This document shows positions 10,625 through 17,992 of a DNA stretch of 64,000 nucleotides, in pieces. The stretch's first letter is position 1, and every line of letters starts with the position of its first letter. Made by a program: the position numbers and the translations under genes. The DNA is from Verrucomicrobiota bacterium (lineage in GTDB: Bacteria > Verrucomicrobiota > Verrucomicrobiia > Opitutales > Opitutaceae), in assembly GCA_023399155.1 (NCBI GenBank), contig JAEWQP010000011.1:62001-126000 (forward strand), written 5' to 3'. The notes beneath the pieces were generated by a model. That model made no database searches, was not told where the DNA came from, and saw only the letters and a list, made by a program, of their open reading frames with translations.

Positions 10625-11539
10625 ATGGCGTCAGCCTCGAACACTCCTACTACTGCGCAGCCCGGGTCCCCGACGCCCGAGGAAACCCAACTGCGAGATT
10701 CCCTCAAACGCTGCTCCGCGCAAGCTGTTGAAGCCGCGGTGCGTTATCGTTCGACCAAGGAGGTCGAACTCGTCCCGACGATCGTGCTCGGTATCATCGA
10801 GCGCTTCCTTGAGCCGGGTGCGGTGGAACGCCTCCGGCAGGCGGACGACGACGTCCGCGTCATCGAGGATCTCGGCCTCGATTCGCTCACGTTGATGGAG
10901 GCCGTCATCCTCATCGAGGAGGTCGTACAGATTTCGATCAACAACGACGAGTTGCGCTCCCTTCGGACAGTCGGCGACATCAAGGTGTTCATCGACCACA
11001 AGGTGCGCGGGCTGCCGCCGCCTCAGCCGTCGAAGTACATGCCGATCGAGCAGGTCGCGGCGATCATGCCGCAACAGCCGCCTTTTCTGTTCGTCCGCGA
11101 GGCGACGCTGTCCTCGGCCTGGGCGACCGGCACCTACACGATCACCGGCGACGAGGACTTCCTCGCGGGCCATTTCAAGGAAAACCCGATCTTTCCTGCC
11201 TCGATCATGCTCGAGGCGCTCGGCCAGCTCGCCGTGCTTTTCCTCCTCGAGGCACCCGGTTCACAGCTGGGCGCGCCCGTCGATCCGAAGACCATCTTCT
11301 TCACCGGTGCCGAGGGCGTGCGGTGCCATCGCGTCTGCCGGCCCGGCGACGTCCTGAAGTTGAGCGTCAAGCCGAAGCGCCTGCGCATGCCGCTCGCGAC
11401 CTTCGAGGGCCACATCCGCGTCGGCCAGGAGCGCGCGGCCGTCGCGGAGGAGATCAGCCTCACCTTCGGTTTCCTCGTGGAGGCACCCCCTGGGCCCCAG
11501 TCCGCGGCGGAATCATCCGCTGCACCGGTCGCCGGTTGA
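10625..11539 (+). CDS. Acyl carrier protein - FabZ-like dehydratase fusion
   Basis: One 304-residue chain joins two fatty-acid/polyketide functions. Residues about 40-130 are an acyl carrier protein with the phosphopantetheine site GLDSLTLMEA (Ser87). Residues about 140-290 are a hot-dog 3-hydroxyacyl-ACP dehydratase with GHFKENPIFPASIMLEALGQ; His183 and Glu197 have the same 14-residue spacing as catalytic His and Glu in FabZ. Housekeeping ACP and FabZ are normally separate, so this fusion marks a dedicated pathway. ATG 10625 is chosen because upstream sequence is not protein-like. It opens the operon with the ketosynthase and reductase below. Confidence 0.85.
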   Translation: MASASNTPTTAQPGSPTPEETQLRDSLKRCSAQAVEAAVRYRSTKEVELVPTIVLGIIERFLEPGAVERLRQADDDVRVIEDLGLDSLTLMEAVILIEEVVQISINNDELRSLRTVGDIKVFIDHKVRGLPPPQPSKYMPIEQVAAIMPQQPPFLFVREATLSSAWATGTYTITGDEDFLAGHFKENPIFPASIMLEALGQLAVLFLLEAPGSQLGAPVDPKTIFFTGAEGVRCHRVCRPGDVLKLSVKPKRLRMPLATFEGHIRVGQERAAVAEEISLTFGFLVEAPPGPQSAAESSAAPVAG

Positions 11540-11641
11540 AACGAAACGCCATCGTCGGCATATCGGGGGACGCACGCGACGTCCGACCCCGTGAACCGCT
11601 TGCATCCATCGCGGCGTTGACCTAAACCGCACGATTTCCCG

Positions 11642-12910
11642 ATGGGCATGCAACGGGTATTTGTCACCGGACTGGGTTTCATCACGAGCATCGGCATCGA
11701 CCGCGCGGGCGTGGTCGACAGCCTCCGGAAGCTGCGGCACGGCATCGGCCCCTACGCGCCGTTCGAGCCGGCCGACGTCCCGGTGAAGCTCCTCGCCACC
11801 GTGAAGGGCGGGTTCTCCGTCGACTCGGCGGACTTCGAGGACTGGAAGGTGCCGGATGGATACACGATCCGCCGCGAGGTCATGCGCTCGCTCGCGCCCC
11901 ACGGCGTCTACGCCTGGTGCGCGATGCAGCAATGCATCGCCGACGCGCGGCTCGCTCCGGACGACGTGTCGAATCCCGACACCGGGCTCTACGCCGCGTC
12001 GGGAGGCTCGCCCATGCTCCTATTCCGCCAGATGGTGAGGATGAACGACGTGGGCGTGATGCGCTGCCCGCCCACCGGCATCGTCGCCTCGATCGCCGGC
12101 ACGCTGAACTTCAACCTTGTCGCCGGTTTCAGGATACTTGGCGCATCGACGGGATTTTCCTCCGCATGCGCCTCCTCGGGGCACGCGATGGGCTTTGCCT
12201 GCGAGGAAATCCGCACCGGCCGGCAGAAACGCATGTTCGTCATCGGCGGCGAGGACTGCAACCGCGAGAGCATGCTGCCGTTCGCCGGCATGCGGGCGCT
12301 CTCGGTGCAGACCGACCCGGCCAAGGCGTCCCGCCCGTTCGACGCGGCGCGCGATGGTTTTGTCGGCACCGGCGGCGCCGTGGCGATGCTGCTCGAGTCG
12401 GCCGACGAGGTGGCCCGCCGCGGCATCGAGCCCTATTGCGAGTTCCTGGGATGGGGGCAGGGGTCCGACGGTCACAGCGTGGCGATGTCCCATCCGCAGG
12501 GCCTCGGGTTGAAGGTGGCGATGGGCCGCGCACTGGCCGACGGCGGCGTGACGCCCGGCGAGATTGACTATATCAACGCGCACGCGACTTCGACGCCCAT
12601 CGGGGACGTCAGCGAGTTGCGCGCGATCAAGGCGGTCTTCGGCACCGACGGGACGCGTCCCTGGGTCAGCAGCACGAAGGCGCTGACCGGCCACGGCCTG
12701 TCCCTGTCCAGCGTGATGGAGGCCGCGTTTTGTGCCCTGGCGATCCGGGACAACTTCACACCCGGGTCCGCACACATCGAGAAGCTCGATCCTGAGGCCG
12801 CCGGTGTGGCGATCCTGCGTGAGACGCTTCCCGAGGGCCCGAAGATCGCGCTTTCCAACAGCAGCGGTTTCGGCGGGGCCAACGTGGCGGTCGTCCTGAG
12901 GCGCCCGTGA
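11642..12910 (+). CDS. Beta-ketoacyl-ACP synthase, FabF-type
   Basis: Condenses an acyl chain with malonyl-ACP. The thiolase-fold triad is complete: Cys176 (SSACASSGHAMG), His314 (NAHATSTPIGD) and His351 (TKALTGHGLS), so an active enzyme rather than a chain-length factor is expected. The 422-residue length is standard, but the sequence departs from housekeeping FabF in places (SSACASSG for TACATSA). It lies 102 bases after the ACP-dehydratase fusion and overlaps the next gene by 4 bases, fitting a specialised chain-building set. Confidence 0.9.
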   Translation: MGMQRVFVTGLGFITSIGIDRAGVVDSLRKLRHGIGPYAPFEPADVPVKLLATVKGGFSVDSADFEDWKVPDGYTIRREVMRSLAPHGVYAWCAMQQCIADARLAPDDVSNPDTGLYAASGGSPMLLFRQMVRMNDVGVMRCPPTGIVASIAGTLNFNLVAGFRILGASTGFSSACASSGHAMGFACEEIRTGRQKRMFVIGGEDCNRESMLPFAGMRALSVQTDPAKASRPFDAARDGFVGTGGAVAMLLESADEVARRGIEPYCEFLGWGQGSDGHSVAMSHPQGLGLKVAMGRALADGGVTPGEIDYINAHATSTPIGDVSELRAIKAVFGTDGTRPWVSSTKALTGHGLSLSSVMEAAFCALAIRDNFTPGSAHIEKLDPEAAGVAILRETLPEGPKIALSNSSGFGGANVAVVLRRP

Positions 12911-13737
12911 ACGGCATGCGCCTGCGCGAGAGATTCCGCACCGCGCTGGTCACCGGCGCAGCGTCCGGGCTCGGTGCGGCGTTTGTCTCGATGCTCGCGG
13001 CCGAGGGCGTGGAGGTCTGGGGGACATCGCGCCGACGCGAGCGCGTGCCGGATCGCGAGGGCTTCCATGGCCTGGCGCTCGAACTTGCCGACGTCGACTC
13101 GATCGCGCGCGCCTGGGAGGAAGTCGAGCGTGCGTCCGGCGGCGTGGATCTGGTGATCAACAATGCCGGCGAGGGCGTGTTTGCTGCGTTTCTCGAACTG
13201 ACGGATGCCGAGCACGCGCGGCAGATTGAGGTGCTGCTGTGCGGACCCGCGGCGCTCGCGCGTCGCGCCCTGCGGCACATGTCCGCGCGCGGGGGCGGCT
13301 GTCTGGTCAACGTGACCTCGATTGCCGGGGAGTTTCCCGTTCCCTATCTCGCAGCCTACAGCGCGGCCAAGGCCGGCCTTTCCGCGCTCACGGCCGCCAT
13401 GCTGCTGGAGAGTGGCCACGCCCCGGTGCGGCTGATTGATTTTCGACCCGGCGATTACCGCACGCGGTTCAACGAGGCGATGCGGCCGCCCGCGGACGAT
13501 CCCGCACAGGCGCGCGCCCGGCGCGTGTGGAACAGACTGGAAGCGCTCCTGCGCCGCGCGCCGACTCCGGACCGCGCGGCCCGCGACCTTCGGGCAGCAT
13601 TGCTGAGCGGGCGCTGCGGGATCGTGCGCTCCGGCTCGTTGTTCCAGGCGGGCCTTGCCCCGTTTTTGCAGCGTTTTGCCTCGCAGGGGCTGAGCCGGCG
13701 GGTGCAGCGTCGCTACTTCGAACTCCCCGAAGCATGA
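12907..13737 (+). CDS. Short-chain dehydrogenase/reductase, likely ketoreductase
   Basis: NAD(P)H-dependent SDR: Rossmann motif TGAASGLG near residue 17, NNAG near 82, catalytic Ser in VTSIAG and YSAAK. With the ketosynthase and dehydratase it would complete a beta-carbon reduction cycle as a 3-oxoacyl-ACP reductase. It is longer than FabG (276 residues), with a basic, Arg-rich C-terminal extension; this also fits classical SDRs acting on lipids or sugars. The GTG start overlaps the ketosynthase stop (GTGA at 12907-12910), and its own stop overlaps the next ATG, so translation is probably coupled. Confidence 0.85.
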   Translation: MNGMRLRERFRTALVTGAASGLGAAFVSMLAAEGVEVWGTSRRRERVPDREGFHGLALELADVDSIARAWEEVERASGGVDLVINNAGEGVFAAFLELTDAEHARQIEVLLCGPAALARRALRHMSARGGGCLVNVTSIAGEFPVPYLAAYSAAKAGLSALTAAMLLESGHAPVRLIDFRPGDYRTRFNEAMRPPADDPAQARARRVWNRLEALLRRAPTPDRAARDLRAALLSGRCGIVRSGSLFQAGLAPFLQRFASQGLSRRVQRRYFELPEA

Positions 13738-14933
13738 CTCCCCTGCGTATTCTTGTGCTGACCTCCAGCACGGGCGGCGGCCACGATGCGCGCGCCGCTG
13801 CGTTTGTCCGCTGGATCAAACGCCTCCACGGCTGGTCCATCGACGTCCGCGTCGAAAGCATGCTGGAGGATTCGTCCGCGCTGAACCGGCTCGGCGTGAA
13901 CGCCTACAACTTCATCCAGAGGCATGCGCCCTGGCTGCATCATCCCTATTATCTGCTCATCGAACTCCTGGCCTTCGTGAACCGGCGCAGCGTCAGCCTG
14001 GGACGCAGATACTACCGCCAGGTGATCGAGAACTTCCAGCCGCACCTGGTGTTCAGCGTGCACGATTGCCTCAATCGCGGGTACTTCCAGGATGTCCGGG
14101 CCATGCTCGGGGCCGACAGCGTGCGCTGCGCGACCTACTGCAGCGAGTTCTCCGGTGGATACGGCTACAGCCAGAACTGGATCGAGCCGACCGCCGACCT
14201 CTACATCTCGCGCACACGCACCGCGGCGGATTATGCCGTCAAGCTCGGCATGCCGCCCGACCGGATCGTGGTGCGCGGGCACCTCATGGATCCGCGGATC
14301 TACGAGGAGGTGCTCGAGGGCGACAAGCGGCGCCGGTTCCGCGTCGAGAATCTCGGCCTCGATCCGGACAAGTTCACCGTCTTCCTCGCCACCGGCGGCG
14401 CAGGAGCCAACAACCACCTCGCACTGCTGCCAGTGCTGCTCAAGTACGCGGATACGCACCAGGTGATCGTGGTCTGCGGGCGCAACCACCGCGCCTTCGT
14501 GCGCGTGAACGAGTGGCGCAAGGCACATCCGCAGCTGCTCTGCCACCTCGAAGGCTACTGCACGACCATGCATCTTCTCGTGCAGGCCGCCGATGTGATG
14601 GTCACGCGCGGCGGCACCACCTCGTGCGCCAAGGCCCTCCACTTCCGGACGCCGATCGTGCTCAACGGCTTCGGCGGCGTGATGCCGCAGGAACGCCTCA
14701 CGGCGAAGTTCTTCCTGCAGGACCGCGCCTCGGTGACAATCTCGCGCGTCGAGGAGTTCGACCGGCTCCTGGCGCAGTGGCGGAGCCACCCGGACTCGTT
14801 CGAGGAGATGCGGAACCGCTTCATGGCGCTCCGCTACGACGACGATCCGAAGGTGGTGGTGGGGGAACTGGTCGCGCTCGCTCAGGCGGCCGCGGACAAA
14901 TCGTCGGTGGCGGAACTCGATCCGGTCATTTGA
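13734..14933 (+). CDS. MGDG synthase / UgtP-like glycosyltransferase (GT28)
   Basis: Opens MTPLRILVLTSSTGGGHDARA: the STGGGH motif is the hallmark of the monogalactosyldiacylglycerol synthase and processive diacylglycerol glucosyltransferase family, related to MurG. The C-terminal half has FLATGGAGANNH and a late TRGGTTSCAKAL block that would hold the nucleotide sugar. Such enzymes put a sugar on a lipid hydroxyl at the membrane face, which links the chain-building enzymes upstream to glycolipid synthesis. The ATG overlaps the SDR stop (ATGA at 13734). An open frame extends upstream to 13527 but runs inside the SDR gene. Confidence 0.85.
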   Translation: MTPLRILVLTSSTGGGHDARAAAFVRWIKRLHGWSIDVRVESMLEDSSALNRLGVNAYNFIQRHAPWLHHPYYLLIELLAFVNRRSVSLGRRYYRQVIENFQPHLVFSVHDCLNRGYFQDVRAMLGADSVRCATYCSEFSGGYGYSQNWIEPTADLYISRTRTAADYAVKLGMPPDRIVVRGHLMDPRIYEEVLEGDKRRRFRVENLGLDPDKFTVFLATGGAGANNHLALLPVLLKYADTHQVIVVCGRNHRAFVRVNEWRKAHPQLLCHLEGYCTTMHLLVQAADVMVTRGGTTSCAKALHFRTPIVLNGFGGVMPQERLTAKFFLQDRASVTISRVEEFDRLLAQWRSHPDSFEEMRNRFMALRYDDDPKVVVGELVALAQAAADKSSVAELDPVI

Positions 14934-14947
14934 CGGGTTGCGGGCGT

Positions 14948-16258
14948 ATGAAAACGGTGGCACGCACCCCGCCCGGACGCCGTATCGGATCACCTCACGA
15001 GCCGCCACCGCCGCGGACCGTCGCCGCTGCGGACCTGCGGGTGGCGTACTTCTTCACGCGTTTCCCGCATCCGTCCGAAACCTTTCTGCAGCGCGAGGTC
15101 CGGGCGATGTGGTCGCTCGGCCTCCGGCCGCGGGTGCATTCGTTCCACGACGGCGCGTCGAGCTTTGACGGACACCCGGTGCTGCAGTTCTCGAAGCTGC
15201 GCCTGTTTTTGCTGCCGTGGTTCATCGCGCTGGAGTGGTGCCGGCGCCCGTCCGAGGTCACGCGGTTCGCGGCCCTGCTTTTCACAAGCTGGCCGCGCGA
15301 CTGGCTCAACTACTGGGAAAACCTCTACGGTGCCGGAGTCGGCGTGGTGCTCGCGGCATCGCTGCGCCGTGCGCGTATCCAACATGTGCATGCAGCCTGG
15401 TCGTCACTCCCCGCGATGGCCGCCTGGGTGGTGTCGCGGCTCAACGACATCCCATTCAGCACCGGTGCGCATGCCTACGACCTGTTCGAGCACGACGGCG
15501 ACTGGTTCATCGTGCCCAAGTGCCGCGACGCCGCGTTCGTGCACACGTCGACGGCGGCGGGGCTTCGGCGGCTGCTCCATCTGGGGATACCGCCAGGTCG
15601 GGTCGTGCTCGCACGCCGCGGGCTCGACGCGTTTCCGCCGGTGCGTCCGCTGCGGCGCGAGCGCCGGCCGCTACGCATCGTCTGCGTCGCGCGCCTGGTG
15701 CCAAAGAAGGGCTTGATGGCGCAACTGGCCCTCTACCGCCATGCGTGCACGAGCGGGCTGGAACTCGAGGTGCACATCCTCGGCGACGGGCCCTTGCGCC
15801 CTCAACTCGAACGCGAGATCGCAGCCAGCAGGCTGGGCGGAGTGGTCCGTCTCACTGGACTGCGGTCCCAATCGGAAGTCTGGTCCGAACTGGCCTGGGC
15901 CGACGTGCTCGTGCACACGGGCGTGGTGACGCCGACGGGCGATCGCGATGGGCTTCCCAATGTCGTCCCCGAGGCCATGGCCGCGGGCGCGGTGGTGATC
16001 ACCGCTCCGGGTGACGGTGTGCTCGAGGCGGTGGGCGACGGGCAGACCGGTATCGTCTGCCCGCTGGATCAACCGGAGGCGTGGCTTGCGGCATTCAGGC
16101 GCGTGCGCGACGACGAGGCGTTCGTCGAACAGCTCCGGACGCGCGCGCGGGCCTGGGTTGCGGAGCATTTTGACGCCCGGCGCAACGCGGCACGCATTCT
16201 CGAGGGGTTTTCATTGTCCGTCGGTGCGCGGGCGGAGATGCGGGAGGATACGGCGTGA
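14948..16258 (+). CDS. Glycosyltransferase, GT4-like
   Basis: 436-residue GT-B glycosyltransferase. After a Pro/Arg-rich N-terminus comes VAYFFTRFPHPSETFLQREV, the start typical of GT4 enzymes of exopolysaccharide and lipid-sugar pathways. The C-terminal domain has IVCVARLVPKKG and GLPNVVPEAMAAGAVVI, where the conserved second Glu (PEAMA) contacts the donor nucleotide. It starts 14 bases after the GT28 gene and overlaps the next gene by 4 bases, so it probably adds a second sugar in the same pathway. Specificity unknown. Confidence 0.88.
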   Translation: MKTVARTPPGRRIGSPHEPPPPRTVAAADLRVAYFFTRFPHPSETFLQREVRAMWSLGLRPRVHSFHDGASSFDGHPVLQFSKLRLFLLPWFIALEWCRRPSEVTRFAALLFTSWPRDWLNYWENLYGAGVGVVLAASLRRARIQHVHAAWSSLPAMAAWVVSRLNDIPFSTGAHAYDLFEHDGDWFIVPKCRDAAFVHTSTAAGLRRLLHLGIPPGRVVLARRGLDAFPPVRPLRRERRPLRIVCVARLVPKKGLMAQLALYRHACTSGLELEVHILGDGPLRPQLEREIAASRLGGVVRLTGLRSQSEVWSELAWADVLVHTGVVTPTGDRDGLPNVVPEAMAAGAVVITAPGDGVLEAVGDGQTGIVCPLDQPEAWLAAFRRVRDDEAFVEQLRTRARAWVAEHFDARRNAARILEGFSLSVGARAEMREDTA

Positions 16259-17316
16259 TCTGGTTCGACATCACCAAGAGTGCCGCGCAGCGGCACCGCA
16301 GCGGGCTGATGCGCGTGAGCGAGCGCTTGCGGGACGAGTTCGAGCGCGCGGGGAGCGGTGCCGTGGCATTGGCGCGCTGGCATGCGCGCCGTCGCACCTG
16401 GGTCGATGATCGCACCGGGGCGGCGCTCGAGCCCGCGTCCGGCGACTGGGTCCTCACACCCGAGCTTTTCTGCGAGGAGGAGCGGCCCGGGTTGGGCGCC
16501 TGGCTCGAGCGTCATGGCTCGCGAGCGGCGGCTGTCTTCCACGATGCGATCCCGCTGCGGTTTCCCGAGATCACCTGGCCGCAGAGCGTGGCGCGACACC
16601 CCGGCTACATGCGGCTTCTGGCGCGGTTCGGGCGGGTGTTTGCCGTGTCCGAGGCGAGTGCGCGCGAGCTGACCGGCTACTGGCAGTGGATGGGCGTGGA
16701 GAATCCTCCCGATGTTCGGCCGATCGTCCTCGGAGCCGATGGTCACGGCCGGCCGCGCTGTTCCCATCCCCCGGAGCGCGCGAGCTCGCGTGAGGTCGTC
16801 ATGGTGGGCATCCTGGAACCGCGCAAGAACCAGGGGGCGGTCCTCGATGCGATGGACGCGCTCGCGGGCGAGGGCGTCGCATTCGGGCTCACCTTCGCGG
16901 GTCGCGTGAATCCGCACTTCGGCCGTGACATCAAGAAACGGATACAAGAGATGGCCCGCGCAGGCCGGCCGGTGGTTCACCGCGACGACCTCGATGATCG
17001 CGGGGTGGCCGAGCTGCTGGCGCGTGCGCGTTTTGCGGTGCAGCCCTCGCGGGCGGAGGGGTGCGGCCTTCCCGTGCTGGAGTCCCTGTGGGCGGGCCTG
17101 CCTGTCGTGGCTGCCGGTATTCCGCCGATGATTGAGAGCGCCCGCGGCGGGGGATGCGTCCTGGTCGAGCCACAGAATGTACCGGCGCTCGCCGCGGCCA
17201 TGCGCCGGCTGCTCGAGGACGATGCCCTGGTCGGCCGACTCACCGGAGAGGCGACCACGCGTGCGCTGCCTCGCTGGAGCGACACGGCGCAGGCGATTCT
17301 CGACGGGCTCCGTTGA
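16255..17316 (+). CDS. Glycosyltransferase, GT4-like (shortened)
   Basis: 353-residue GT-B protein, shorter than typical GT4 enzymes. The N-terminal domain is reduced (MIWFDITKSAAQRHRSGLMR, a start seen in mannosyltransferases that act on oligosaccharide chains). The C-terminal domain has VGILEPRKNQ and EGCGLPVLESLWAGLPVV with the EX7E motif intact. The GTG start overlaps the previous stop (GTGA at 16255). As third transferase of the operon it may finish the headgroup. It is the last gene of the overlapping series. Confidence 0.85.
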   Translation: MIWFDITKSAAQRHRSGLMRVSERLRDEFERAGSGAVALARWHARRRTWVDDRTGAALEPASGDWVLTPELFCEEERPGLGAWLERHGSRAAAVFHDAIPLRFPEITWPQSVARHPGYMRLLARFGRVFAVSEASARELTGYWQWMGVENPPDVRPIVLGADGHGRPRCSHPPERASSREVVMVGILEPRKNQGAVLDAMDALAGEGVAFGLTFAGRVNPHFGRDIKKRIQEMARAGRPVVHRDDLDDRGVAELLARARFAVQPSRAEGCGLPVLESLWAGLPVVAAGIPPMIESARGGGCVLVEPQNVPALAAAMRRLLEDDALVGRLTGEATTRALPRWSDTAQAILDGLR

Positions 17317-17396
17317 GACCTCCCGGGCGCTGTCCAGGGGCGGAGGCGGCAATGGATGAAATGCCGGGTTGCCATGGTCCGCGCGTCCGCCTAGGC

Positions 17397-17882
17397 ATGA
17401 CGGCTCTCTTCATGGACAAGCGCGCGGTCGTTTCCCTCATCATCGATCACCTGCTCGCCGAACTGGAGACCGTCGCCGGCGCGGAACGCGAGGCGCGCGA
17501 GGCCGCGACCCACGAGGACACGCGCGCCGAGGACAAGTACGACACGCGCGCAACGGAATCGTCCTACCTCGCCGACGGCCAGGCACGACTGGCGGCCGAG
17601 CTGCGCGAGGCGATCGAACAGTACCGCGTGCTCTCTGTTCGCGAGTTTCAGGAGGGCGAGCCGATTGCACTCACCGCGCTTGTCGAACTCAGGCAGCAGT
17701 CGTTTCGCGACCTCTATTTCATCGGCCCGCGCAATGGCGGGATCGTGGTGCGGCAGGACGGCGTCGAGGTCATGGTCATCACCCCGCAGTCGCCGCTGGG
17801 CCGTGCCCTCCTCGGGCGCCGCTCCGGCGAGCAGGTCCGCCTTGAAAACGGGCGTGAAGCGACGATCCTTTCGGTGCGGTGA
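17397..17882 (+). CDS. GreA/GreB-family transcription elongation factor-like protein
   Basis: Small protein with an N-terminal helical hairpin (about residues 1-75) and a C-terminal FKBP-like domain ending ITPQSPLGRALLGRRSGEQV, the usual GreA/GreB C-terminal signature. The KYDTRATESSYLADGQA block marks the divergent branch of small Gre-like proteins found in many Gram-negatives, not canonical GreA. Gre factors enter the RNA polymerase secondary channel to rescue stalled complexes; whether this branch does so is unknown. ATG 17397 is chosen; ATGs at 17352 and 17412 are alternatives. Confidence 0.75.
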   Translation: MTALFMDKRAVVSLIIDHLLAELETVAGAEREAREAATHEDTRAEDKYDTRATESSYLADGQARLAAELREAIEQYRVLSVREFQEGEPIALTALVELRQQSFRDLYFIGPRNGGIVVRQDGVEVMVITPQSPLGRALLGRRSGEQVRLENGREATILSVR

Positions 17883-17992
17883 CGCTTGCGCGCCGGTGCC
17901 TTGATGCCCCTCGTGCCCCCGTGGTGAGTCCGGCGCGGGACACCCGTCGCATCGCGCGCACGTGCGTAGGCGCCGCCTGAAACAGAAAACTC

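Noticed and set aside
10625..17316. Aryl polyene or type I polyketide cluster
   Set aside because: No ammonia-lyase, thioesterase, acyltransferase or multidomain PKS genes; three of the six genes are glycosyltransferases.
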